A stretch of DNA of 64,000 bases from positions 2,542,001 through 2,606,000 of the forward strand of contig NZ_CP104307.1 of NCBI RefSeq assembly GCF_025252405.1, written 5' to 3'. A model generated the notes under the pieces. The model made no database searches. It saw only the letters and a program-made list of their open reading frames with translations, and had not been told where the DNA came from. The position numbers and the translations under genes were made by a program. Origin of the DNA: Flavobacterium sp. TR2 (GTDB lineage Bacteria; Bacteroidota; Bacteroidia; Flavobacteriales; Flavobacteriaceae). This document shows, piece after piece, positions 8,777-16,914 of the stretch. Within the stretch, counting starts at the first letter, position 1; each line of letters opens with the position of its first letter.

Positions 8777-9622
8777 ATGAAAAATGAGGCAAATAGCTTT
8801 TTTAAAGAAACTGATATCGAAATTTTAATTTCTACAATGAATCGAGATTCATTAGAATTTTTGATTCCGATGTTTCCTTATTCCCATTTTTCTGATTTTT
8901 CAATTTTAATAGTAAATCAAACCCAAAGCGAGCGAATTTTAACTTCGGCTTATTCGAATGTAAGAGTGGTAAACTCCTTTGAAAAGGGTTTGTCAAAAAG
9001 CAGAAACTTAGCTCTTGAAAATGCTCTCGGAAAAATTCTGGTCATTGCTGATGATGATGTCGTGTATCAGAATGGATTTTTGACCAAAATAATTGGCGCT
9101 TATAATAAATTTCCAGAAGCGGCTGCAATACATTTTTCGGCAGTAAATTTAAATGGAGATTTAATTAAAAAATATCCTTCTGATACTAAAGCTGATTTGA
9201 GTATTTTCGATATTTTAAATACGAGTTCAATAGAAGTAACCCTGAATAAAGAAGTTATTGTCGCATCTCAAATTCAATTTGATCAAAATTTTGGTTTAGG
9301 GGCAGTTTTCGAAATGGGAGAAGAAGCTATCTTTTTATCCGATTTGAAAGCAAAACAGAAACAGCTTGTTTTTGAACCGCAGATAATTGTAAAGCATGAA
9401 AGTCAGACTTCTTCGGTAAGGAAAAATGAAGAAGAAAAATATTATATTCAAGGAGCATTATTTACGAGAATGTTTAAAAAGAAATATGTTTTTTGGCTGT
9501 ATCTCAAATTGTTTTTTGATTTAAAACAGAAAAAAATTAAACTAGAAAACATCAGAACCGTTTTAAAAAGTGCAAAAAGCGGACATAATAAATTTGAACA
9601 AATCCAAAATGGAAATACATAA
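8777..9622 (+). CDS. Glycosyltransferase, GT2-like
   Basis: The product is 281 residues. It lacks the canonical N-terminal VSVIIP but shows the GT-A order: IEILISTMNRDSLEFLIPMF, then GLSKSRNLALENALG and VIADDDVVY (metal-binding DDD). FGLGAVFEMGEEAIFLSDL provides the acceptor-side GEE/DL region. The N-terminal strand needs the ATG at 8777, and a -7 promoter element lies immediately before it. Its end overlaps the cupin start by 14 bases, indicating a two-gene unit. It may be a divergent family 2 member specific to the rare sugar made by the flanking genes (inference). Confidence 0.8.
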   Translation: MKNEANSFFKETDIEILISTMNRDSLEFLIPMFPYSHFSDFSILIVNQTQSERILTSAYSNVRVVNSFEKGLSKSRNLALENALGKILVIADDDVVYQNGFLTKIIGAYNKFPEAAAIHFSAVNLNGDLIKKYPSDTKADLSIFDILNTSSIEVTLNKEVIVASQIQFDQNFGLGAVFEMGEEAIFLSDLKAKQKQLVFEPQIIVKHESQTSSVRKNEEEKYYIQGALFTRMFKKKYVFWLYLKLFFDLKQKKIKLENIRTVLKSAKSGHNKFEQIQNGNT

Positions 9623-10022
9623 TAACGGAATCCAAATTATACCAATCCCTAAAATTGAGGAGCGAAGAGGAAATTTATCTGTAATAGAAAATGATACTAT
9701 TCCTTTTGCCATAAAAAGGGTTTATTATTTATACGATGTGCCAGCGGGATCAGAAAGAGGCGGACACGCACATAAAGACCTTCAGCAGTTTTTAGTCGCT
9801 TTAAGCGGTAGTTTTGATGTAGTTTTAAACGACGGAAAAGAAGAGACAATTATTACTTTAAATAAACCGTATGAAGGACTCTTGATTAAATCTGGAATTT
9901 GGAGAGAGCTGCAAAATTTTTCTTCAGGTTCGATTTGTTTGGTTGTGGCTTCAGAAGTTTATATCGAAGAAGATTACATTCGGGATTTTGATGAATTTAT
10001 GAAATATACTAATGGTAGATAG
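9609..10022 (+). CDS. FdtA/QdtA/WxcM-like sugar 3,4-oxoisomerase (cupin)
   Basis: The single-domain cupin of 137 residues begins MEIHNNGIQIIPIP and contains EERRGNLSVIEND, the marker RGGHAHKDLQQFLVALSG (metal or base histidines), and IWRELQNFSSGSICLVVAS. This family isomerises dTDP-4-keto-6-deoxyglucose to the 3-keto sugar, the substrate of FdtB/QdtB-like aminotransferases such as the one at 5380. I chose ATG 9609 because it starts the conserved domain. The in-frame start at 9570 would add 13 unrelated residues and overlap the glycosyltransferase further. Its 3' end overlaps the convergent glycosyltransferase by 14 bases. Confidence 0.87.
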   Translation: MEIHNNGIQIIPIPKIEERRGNLSVIENDTIPFAIKRVYYLYDVPAGSERGGHAHKDLQQFLVALSGSFDVVLNDGKEETIITLNKPYEGLLIKSGIWRELQNFSSGSICLVVASEVYIEEDYIRDFDEFMKYTNGR

Positions 10023-10944
10023 AAAAGTCAAATCCTATTCTTTTTAAAGCATTTTTTAGCCTTAAAAAAAAGCGTAAAAAAACAGCAGGCATTTTTAGTA
10101 AAAGCCGAACCGCTAAACTGCTATTTTTTTGATCAACATCTTTTAAATAAAAGTTCGCTTTTTCCTTATTTCCAAAAATACAATAGTGCAGACCATATTC
10201 TAGGCGGTATAAATCGAGAAAACTTTTAAGCGATGGGTTATCTTTTTCAGAAAGTCTGAATTGCTCAAAATCCATTAATTGCATTGAGTTTAAATGGTTT
10301 TTAGCAAGACTGTTTGGAATATTATTGTTATAAATTGCTGTTGTTTTATTGGTTAAGGCAACAGGGTATTTGATGCCAATTTTAGTCCACAGCTCTAAAT
10401 CCTGACCGTTTGTTACTTCAGGCGTAAATCCTCCAATTTTTTCTAGAATTTGTTTAGGAATTGCCAAAGAAGAAGTCCATGTTATTCTAAAGGGCCTGTT
10501 GGAAAAAAAATAATCAGCTGCAATTCCTCTAAAAGATTGCTCAATTCCGTTGAAAAGAGTAGTTTGAAAGTGGTTTTTAGAAATTCTGATTTTATAACGT
10601 GAACAATAAATGCCACAATCTGGAAAATCATAATATAAATTGGCTAACTCCTGCAAATGATTCGGAAACCAAAAATCGTCTGCATCCATAAATGCAATCA
10701 GTTTTCCTTTTGATTTTTCTATTCCGAGATTTCGTGCAGTGGAAACACCCAGATTGTTTTGACTGTAAATTTGGATTCTGCCATCATTAAAACCCCGTGT
10801 CAAAGCTTCACCATTGTCAGTCGAACCGTCATTTATTACAATGATTTCATAATCAGTAAAAGTCTGGTTGAGAATGCTTTTGATTGTGTTTTCAATATGA
10901 TTTGCCTTATTGAATAAAGGAATAACAACAGAAAAAAAGACCAT
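10009..10944 (-). CDS. GT2 family glycosyltransferase
   Basis: The 311-residue enzyme has the classic GT2 opening FFSVVIPLFNKANHIENTI, EIIVINDGSTDNG, VSTARNLGIEKSKGKLIAFM and the DxD motif in MDADDFWFP. GQDLELWTKIG is the acceptor-side motif. It starts 6 bases after the stop of the upstream glycosyltransferase at 10951, in the leftward operon that begins with ftsE. Its 3' end overlaps the FdtA-like gene on the other strand by 14 bases. The role is sugar transfer in surface glycan assembly; the specificity is unknown. Confidence 0.9.
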   Translation of the reverse strand: MVFFSVVIPLFNKANHIENTIKSILNQTFTDYEIIVINDGSTDNGEALTRGFNDGRIQIYSQNNLGVSTARNLGIEKSKGKLIAFMDADDFWFPNHLQELANLYYDFPDCGIYCSRYKIRISKNHFQTTLFNGIEQSFRGIAADYFFSNRPFRITWTSSLAIPKQILEKIGGFTPEVTNGQDLELWTKIGIKYPVALTNKTTAIYNNNIPNSLAKNHLNSMQLMDFEQFRLSEKDNPSLKSFLDLYRLEYGLHYCIFGNKEKANFYLKDVDQKNSSLAVRLLLKMPAVFLRFFLRLKNALKRIGFDFSIYH

Positions 10945-10950
10945 AACAGT

Positions 10951-11835
10951 TTATTGTTTTAAATCGCAATAATAACCCAATTTATAAAAATCTAACAAAT
11001 ACAGATTAGGCTTTCTTGAAGTTAAATTGTTAAGTATTCGTTTTTTACTTCTTTTATATATCGATTTTAAAACTCCCGTTAAGCGAAGATTTTTTAGAAA
11101 GGCATAAATCTTACTGAGTTTAACGTCTTTAGAATCTATTTTTTCAGAAGAAATTAAGTCGTGAAGATTTTTAACGGCCTTTTCAGCTTTTTTGATAAAA
11201 TCCAAATTCTCTTCATCATTATAATGAATCAGTGCATTCTCGATATGAGTAATAGAAACCGAATTCAACTGCAGCTTTTTTATGAAAACAAGATCTTCAT
11301 AACCATATTCATGAATAAATTCTGGAAAAGGAAATTGCAAAAGAATGTCTTTTTTTAAAAGCAAATTCCAAGTAAGTACAAAATCATATTTGTTTTGAAG
11401 TCTTTGGTATAAAGTTTTTATTTCTCTGTTTCTGCCATATTTCCATCGAAGTATTTTTTCATTTGGAGGAATGCTATCAGGATATTTAACGCCTCCAAAG
11501 ATTACTTCAGGCTTTTTTGATAGTAAATCGATATAATTTTTAAGATACGATTTGTTTTGCGGCAGAGCATCAGCTTCCATAATCAAGACATAATCATATT
11601 TTGATTTAGAGCATAATGAGTTGATGTTTCTGCCTCTTCCTAAATTTTCTTTATTGATAGAAAAAAAACAGTTTGCTAGAGAATTTATTTGATTGTTTTC
11701 GCTGCTGAAACTTACGCTAGCATCATCCTGAACAATGATTTCATATGTAATTCCTAAATTATCAGCCTGATGTTTAAGCTCTGAAACAAGTTTAAAAACA
11801 TCATAATTGTAAACTGGAATTAAAATGGAAAGCAT
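10951..11835 (-). CDS. GT2 family glycosyltransferase
   Basis: The protein is 294 residues. [20 protein letters not shown] is followed by YEIIVQDDASVSF, ENLGRGRNINSL and a metal-binding region written MEADALP, in which Asp-x-Asp is replaced by Glu-Ala-Asp. YGYEDLVFIKKL is the acceptor-side ED motif. The ATG overlaps the stop of ftsE by one base (TAATG), which strongly suggests translational coupling. The next glycosyltransferase starts 6 bases after its stop. It probably acts on the same surface glycan as the neighbouring genes. Confidence 0.87.
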   Translation of the reverse strand: MLSILIPVYNYDVFKLVSELKHQADNLGITYEIIVQDDASVSFSSENNQINSLANCFFSINKENLGRGRNINSLCSKSKYDYVLIMEADALPQNKSYLKNYIDLLSKKPEVIFGGVKYPDSIPPNEKILRWKYGRNREIKTLYQRLQNKYDFVLTWNLLLKKDILLQFPFPEFIHEYGYEDLVFIKKLQLNSVSITHIENALIHYNDEENLDFIKKAEKAVKNLHDLISSEKIDSKDVKLSKIYAFLKNLRLTGVLKSIYKRSKKRILNNLTSRKPNLYLLDFYKLGYYCDLKQ

Positions 11836-12518
11836 TACACGCTTCTTTGCACCACTTCGAAGATTCTTTCATCTTCACATTTTAAAGTCTTAGAAGGAAA
11901 TTTCATCAATAAAGCATAATCGTGAGTTGCCATAATGACTGTTTTGCCTGCGGCATTAATAGCTTTTAGCACTTCCAATACTTCAGAACTGGTTTGAGGA
12001 TCAAGGTTTCCTGTAGGTTCATCGGCCAAAATAAATTCTGGATCGTTAAGCAATGCTCTAGCAATTGCAACACGCTGCTGTTCTCCTCCAGAAAGCTGAT
12101 GTGGCATTTTGTTTACAAAGTCTTTCATGCCTACCTTGTCCAAAACTTCATCAATTTTGTGATACATTGCATCTTTTTCATGCCAACCTGTAGCTTTTAA
12201 CACAAAAAGCATATTATCTTTTATAGAACGGTCTGGAAGCAACTTAAAGTCTTGAAATACAATTCCGATCTTACGTCTCAAAAAAGGAATATCTTTTTCT
12301 TTTAGTGCGGCCAAATCAAATTCAACAATATGCCCTTCACCTTCAATTAGCGGTAAATCAGCATATAAAGTTTTTAGGAAACTACTTTTTCCAGAACCTG
12401 TTTTCCCGATAATGTAGATAAACTCACCATGCTTAACATCTAAATTAATGTGAGATATAATTTTTCTTCCTTCTTGATATATAGTGACTTCTTTAAGAGA
12501 TAGTACGGTTTGTGACAT
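11835..12518 (-). CDS. ftsE: Cell division ATP-binding protein FtsE
   Basis: The 227-residue ABC ATPase works with the membrane protein FtsX to control peptidoglycan hydrolysis at the septum. Walker A is GKTGSGKS (residues 38-45), the signature is [15 protein letters not shown], and Walker B is [13 protein letters not shown] start at 12518 gives [11 protein letters not shown], the normal family N-terminus. An upstream in-frame ATG at 12584 would add 22 unlikely residues. No ftsX is adjacent; in Bacteroidota the two are often separated. Two glycosyltransferase genes follow directly and are coupled to it. The FtsE identity rests on length and overall motif pattern; a LolD-like ATPase is the alternative. 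Confidence 0.85.
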   Translation of the reverse strand: MSQTVLSLKEVTIYQEGRKIISHINLDVKHGEFIYIIGKTGSGKSSFLKTLYADLPLIEGEGHIVEFDLAALKEKDIPFLRRKIGIVFQDFKLLPDRSIKDNMLFVLKATGWHEKDAMYHKIDEVLDKVGMKDFVNKMPHQLSGGEQQRVAIARALLNDPEFILADEPTGNLDPQTSSEVLEVLKAINAAGKTVIMATHDYALLMKFPSKTLKCEDERIFEVVQRSV

Positions 12519-12801
12519 AATAAAATTGGTTTGAATGGTAAAAGTAATAAGATAACGCTTGTATTCAAAATAAATTTGAATCATTTCTTAAGAAAAATTC
12601 TAGAAAAAGGAACGAAAATTTAAACCTTGTAAGTTATGCGGCTTCATTCTTATTTAATCTTATAAAAGTTGCTAGCTTATAATAACTTATCATTGCCTTT
12701 ATCGTTAAGATTCGTTTTTTACAATGCGATTAAATGCTTATTGTCGAATATTTGTTCATAATAAAACCTCAAAACGTTTCGTTATAACCCGTATAAAATG
12801 A
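12519..12801. other. Intergenic region without a recognised gene
   Basis: This AT-rich stretch separates the leftward ftsE operon from the rightward TPR gene and must hold both promoters. Apart from the -7 element at 12802-12809, I see no RNA gene, conserved reading frame or strong hairpin. Confidence 0.5.
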
Positions 12802-12809
12802 TACATTTG
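12802..12809 (+). promoter_or_regulatory. -7 promoter element of the TPR gene
   Basis: TACATTTG matches the flavobacterial TAnnTTTG element, 19 bases before the ATG at 12829. A TTTCG at 12776-12780 is an imperfect -33 element. Confidence 0.5.
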
Positions 12810-12828
12810 AATACTAAATATTATTAAA

Positions 12829-15800
12829 ATGCGTAAACTTTCCAGGTTCTTTTTATTCCAAATTATCCTTGCTTCGACTATAGCTTCGGCACAAAAATCG
12901 GCTATTTATACTTACGAATTAAAGGATTTTGACAAAGCACTGGCTTTATATAATGACAAGCAATATGCTTCGGCCCAATTGATTTTTGAAAAAGTAAAAT
13001 ATAATGCGACCAACGAAGAAGTTCAGTCTGATTGTGCGTACTATATTGCTAATTGTGCAATAAGAACCAATAAAGCAAATGCGGATGCTTTGGTAGAGCA
13101 ATTTGTGAATGATTATCCAACGAGCACCAAACAAAATCAGGCTTACATTGAGGCGGCTCAGTATTTTTTCGAACAGGGAAATTATCCAAAAGCATTGCAA
13201 TGGTTTGATAAAGTAGACGAAAGTTACATGAGTAAAACAGAATCGGATAAGTTTAACTTCATGAAAGGCTACAGCTATTTTAATGCTAAAAAGAAAAAAG
13301 AAGCCACCAATTATTTCAACAAAGTTGTCAATTCTAAAGAATACGGTTCTCAAGCCAAATATTACTTAGGTTTTATGGCATATGAGGGTGACGATTACAA
13401 AGAGGCGACCAAATATTTTGATGAGGTTTCTGGCGAAGAAAAATATAAAGAAAAACTGTCGTACTATCAGGCCGATATGAATTTCAAATTAGGGAATTTC
13501 CAAAAAGCGATTGATTTAGGATTGGTAGCCATGAACAAATCGAACGATATTGAAAAATCGGAGCTGAATAAAATTATTGGAGAAAGTTATTTTAACCTAA
13601 AACAATATGGCAAAGCAATTCCGTATTTAGAGCAGTATGCCGGTAAAAAAGGAAAGTGGAATAATACCGATTTCTATCAGTTAGGCTATGCATATTATGA
13701 ACAGAAAGAGTATGAAAAAGCAATTTCTCAGTTTAATAAAATTATCGAAGGAAAAGATTTTGTGGCTCAGAATGCCTACTATCATTTAGGTTTAAGTTAT
13801 TTAAATACAGGTAAAAAGCAGGAAGCTTTGAACGCTTTCAAGAATGCTTCTGAAATGGATTTCAATGCTCAGATTCAGGAAGATGCAGCTCTAAATTATG
13901 CTAAATTGAGTTACGATATCGGAAATGCCTATCAGGCCGTTCCGGGTATTTTGTTAGATTTCCTTAAAAAATATCCAAACAATTCAAGCCGTGCAGAAGT
14001 AGAAAAACTGCTGGTTGATTCTTATATTTCTTCTAAAAACTACAAAGAAGCATTGGTTTTATTAGAGAAAAATAGAACCTCTGAAAACAAAGCAGCATAC
14101 CAAAAAGTGCTTTTTTATCGCGGTTTGGAATTATACAACGAATCGAATTATCAAGAAGCTGGTAAAATGTTCAAAAATGCTATCAGCGAACAAAAAACGC
14201 CTGAGTTTACTGCTCGTGCGACTTTCTGGAAAGCAGAAACAGAATATCTGAATGATGATATGCAAAATGCTTTGCTCACTTACAAGCAATTTGCCGGAAT
14301 GGCCGCAGCAAAATCTACAGACGAGTATAAAAACATCAATTACAATATTGGCTACACGTATTTTAAATTGAAAGAATACGATCAGGCAGCAAACTCTTTT
14401 CAAGCTCAGATTGATAATTCGCCTTCAGACAAAAGCCGTTTAAACGATTCTTATCTGCGTTTGGGAGACTGCCGTTTTGTGACTTCAAAATACAGCGCGG
14501 CAAACGAGGCATACGCAAAAGCAATTGCTGCAAAAGGTGTAGATGCCGATTATGCGCAATTTCAAAAAGCGCTTTCTTATGGATTTATGTCAAATAATGC
14601 GAAGAAAGTTGATGAGTTGAATAATTTTCTTCAGATGTACAAAAAATCATCTTATAGAGATGATGCGTTATTCGAATTAGGAAATACTTACGTTGCGGAG
14701 AAGAAAAACGATCAGGCTTTAAAGGCTTATGATCAGTTGATTTCTGAATTTCAAAACGGATCTTTTACTTCAAAAGCCATCTTAAAACAAGGTCTGATTT
14801 ATTATAATTCTGATCGTGACGAACAGGCTTTGACAAAATTCAAGAAAGTAGCTGCTGAATTTCCAAAAACTCCAGAAGCCCTAGAAGCAGTTGCAACAGC
14901 AAGATTGATTTATGTAGATTCTGGAAAAGTAGACGAATATGCGACTTGGGTACGTACGCTTGATTTTGTGGCTGTTACAGATGCAGAATTGGACAATGAT
15001 ACGTACGATGCGGCTTTCAAGCAATACAGTCAAAACAATTCAAAACAAGCTATTACAGGATTTTCGGGTTATATCGCAAAATTCCCGAACGGAATGCACG
15101 CGCTAGAAGCAAATTTCTATTTGGCGCAACTTACTTATGCAGAAGGTTCTGAAACAAAATCGATTGCTAATTATCAGTTTGTGATCGATCAGCCAAGAAA
15201 TGAATTTACCGAACAGGCTTTAAACAGATTGGCTCAGATTCATTTGAAAGCAAAAGATTGTGATAAAGCAATTATGGTTTTAAAACGTTTAGAAAGCGAA
15301 GCAGATTATCCGCAGAACAAAACTTTCGCGCAAGCAAACCTAATGAAATGTTATTATGACAAAAAAGATTATGACAATTCGGTTACTGCGGCTGAAAAAG
15401 TTTTAGAAAACCCAAAATCTGATGCAGGAGTAAAAGCCGATGCGCAGATTATTGTAGCCAGAGCCGCGATTCAAACAGGAAATGAAGATAAAGCAAAAGC
15501 AGCTTACGCTAAATTACTTTCGACTTCAAAAGGAGAATTAGCTGCAGAAGCTTTATATTATGATGCATATTTTAAAACAAAAGAAGGAAAATTTGAAGCG
15601 TCAAACACTGCTGTGCAGAAATTGGCAAAAAGCTATTCTGCCTATAAATATTATGGAGCAAAAGGTTTGGTTCTGATGGCGAAAAACTTCTACGGATTAA
15701 AAGACAGCTATCAGGCAACTTATATTTTGGATAACGTAATCAACAATTTTACAGATTATCCAGATGTTGTAGAAGAGGCGAAAAAAGAATTGACGGCTAT

Positions 15801-15843
15801 AAAAGCAGAAGAGTCAAAAACGAATTCGTCGATTAATAGATAA
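12829..15843 (+). CDS. Large exported TPR-repeat protein
   Basis: The product is 1004 residues. A signal peptide (1-21, ending ASAQ) is followed by an almost continuous array of tetratricopeptide-like helices, for example YASAQLIFEKVKYNA, GNYPKALQWFDKV, KEYEKAISQFNKI and KNYKEALVLLEKN, spaced about 33-37 residues apart to the C-terminus. TPR arrays bind partner proteins. With a signal peptide and no membrane anchor it should act in the periplasm. A plugless outer-membrane barrel gene lies downstream past a PhzF-like gene, and I believe this TPR/barrel pair recurs in Bacteroidota, which suggests one envelope complex (inference). It is not SprE/PorW, which is a shorter lipoprotein. Confidence 0.85.
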   Translation: MRKLSRFFLFQIILASTIASAQKSAIYTYELKDFDKALALYNDKQYASAQLIFEKVKYNATNEEVQSDCAYYIANCAIRTNKANADALVEQFVNDYPTSTKQNQAYIEAAQYFFEQGNYPKALQWFDKVDESYMSKTESDKFNFMKGYSYFNAKKKKEATNYFNKVVNSKEYGSQAKYYLGFMAYEGDDYKEATKYFDEVSGEEKYKEKLSYYQADMNFKLGNFQKAIDLGLVAMNKSNDIEKSELNKIIGESYFNLKQYGKAIPYLEQYAGKKGKWNNTDFYQLGYAYYEQKEYEKAISQFNKIIEGKDFVAQNAYYHLGLSYLNTGKKQEALNAFKNASEMDFNAQIQEDAALNYAKLSYDIGNAYQAVPGILLDFLKKYPNNSSRAEVEKLLVDSYISSKNYKEALVLLEKNRTSENKAAYQKVLFYRGLELYNESNYQEAGKMFKNAISEQKTPEFTARATFWKAETEYLNDDMQNALLTYKQFAGMAAAKSTDEYKNINYNIGYTYFKLKEYDQAANSFQAQIDNSPSDKSRLNDSYLRLGDCRFVTSKYSAANEAYAKAIAAKGVDADYAQFQKALSYGFMSNNAKKVDELNNFLQMYKKSSYRDDALFELGNTYVAEKKNDQALKAYDQLISEFQNGSFTSKAILKQGLIYYNSDRDEQALTKFKKVAAEFPKTPEALEAVATARLIYVDSGKVDEYATWVRTLDFVAVTDAELDNDTYDAAFKQYSQNNSKQAITGFSGYIAKFPNGMHALEANFYLAQLTYAEGSETKSIANYQFVIDQPRNEFTEQALNRLAQIHLKAKDCDKAIMVLKRLESEADYPQNKTFAQANLMKCYYDKKDYDNSVTAAEKVLENPKSDAGVKADAQIIVARAAIQTGNEDKAKAAYAKLLSTSKGELAAEALYYDAYFKTKEGKFEASNTAVQKLAKSYSAYKYYGAKGLVLMAKNFYGLKDSYQATYILDNVINNFTDYPDVVEEAKKELTAIKAEESKTNSSINR

Positions 15844-15859
15844 GAATGTTGTAGAAGAA

Positions 15860-15906
15860 AGAAGCAAGAAGGAAGATTTTGTAAAAGTCTTTCTTCTTGC
15901 CTCTTT
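15860..15906 (+). terminator. Probable terminator after the TPR gene
   Basis: Arms GCAAGAAGGAAGA and TCTTTCTTCTTGC form a hairpin just after the TPR stop, followed by a short pyrimidine-rich run. The downstream PhzF-like gene starts 18 bases later. Confidence 0.55.
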
Positions 15907-15923
15907 AAATATAAAAGAAAGAA

Positions 15924-16787
15924 ATGAGTTTACCTTTTTACATAGTTGATGTTTTTGCTGATAAAAAATACGCTGGAAATCAGTTGGCGGTTTTTTTGAA
16001 TGCGGAAAATTTAAGTTCGAAAGAAATGCAGCAGATGGCACGCGAAATTAATTTTGCGGAAAGCACATTTGTGACGAAAATAGACAAAGAAAATAACAAA
16101 GCAGAGATAAGAATTTTTACTCCTGCTCACGAAATGCAGTTTGCGGGTCATCCGATCATTGGAACTTCTTGGGTTCTGATGAATAAGATTTTTGAGAATT
16201 CGCCTAATGAAATAAAACTAGAAGTTCCAATTGGACCAATTTCAATTAATAAAACAGAAGATTTGATTTGGCTAAAAGCAGCGCAACCGAAGTTTTGGGA
16301 TACTTTTTCTAAAATAGATTTTACATTTTTCAGCAACCTGCAGGTAAGCGATTTCGAAAATCAGTTTCCAATTCAAGAAGTGACAACAGGAAGCGCTTTT
16401 GTGATGGTTGGATTAAGCAGTAAAAGAGCTTTGGAAAATTTGGTTTTAGATAAAGATAAAACAGATGAATGGATGAAACAGCACTGTAAAACAGATCATA
16501 GAGCTTTATATTTTTATTATTTAGAAGGAGAAAAATTATTTAGCAGAATGTTGTGCATTGAGCATAATCAATTGGTTGAAGATGCTGCTACGGGAAGTGC
16601 CAGCACCTGTTTGCAGGCTTTTCTTTTAAAATACCATAAACCTGAATTTGAATTGATAAATTATCAGGGAGATTACATTGGCCGTCCATCTGAAATCTAT
16701 TTTAATGGAAAACTAAGCGATGATCAGTTTGATATTAGAATAGGAGGAAAAGCTCAATTTATTGCTAAAGGCGAATGGGAAGCTTAG
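15924..16787 (+). CDS. PhzF family isomerase/epimerase
   Basis: The 287-residue protein has the PhzF double hot-dog layout. LPFYIVDVFADKKYAGNQLA at the N-terminus is followed by INFAESTFV with the catalytic Glu, then FTPAHEMQFAGHPIIG, and in the second half EDAATGSASTCLQAFL. The length is normal for the family. Members include PhzF (phenazine synthesis) and many housekeeping enzymes of unknown substrate; no other phenazine gene is near, so the substrate is unknown. It lies between the TPR and barrel genes and is probably an unrelated insertion into that pair. Confidence 0.9.
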   Translation: MSLPFYIVDVFADKKYAGNQLAVFLNAENLSSKEMQQMAREINFAESTFVTKIDKENNKAEIRIFTPAHEMQFAGHPIIGTSWVLMNKIFENSPNEIKLEVPIGPISINKTEDLIWLKAAQPKFWDTFSKIDFTFFSNLQVSDFENQFPIQEVTTGSAFVMVGLSSKRALENLVLDKDKTDEWMKQHCKTDHRALYFYYLEGEKLFSRMLCIEHNQLVEDAATGSASTCLQAFLLKYHKPEFELINYQGDYIGRPSEIYFNGKLSDDQFDIRIGGKAQFIAKGEWEA

Positions 16788-16870
16788 AAATTAGATAATT
16801 AAGATAATTAGAAAATTAGATAATGTAAAGAGTGAAATGTCAAATGTGAAAGGTGAAATGTGAAAATAGC
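16788..16870. repeat. Low-complexity tandem repeats
   Basis: Two short degenerate tandem arrays follow the PhzF gene: units of TTAGATAATTA, then units of GTGAAATGT. The second ends in an inverted partner, ACATTTCA, just before the barrel gene and could form a weak hairpin. Confidence 0.5.
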
Positions 16871-16914
16871 ATATTTTACATTTCATGAACAACATTTCAC
16901 AAAATAAAAGAAAT

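Noticed and set aside
15924..16787. Phenazine biosynthesis gene
   Set aside because: PhzF-family similarity alone does not imply phenazine synthesis; no other phz gene is near.
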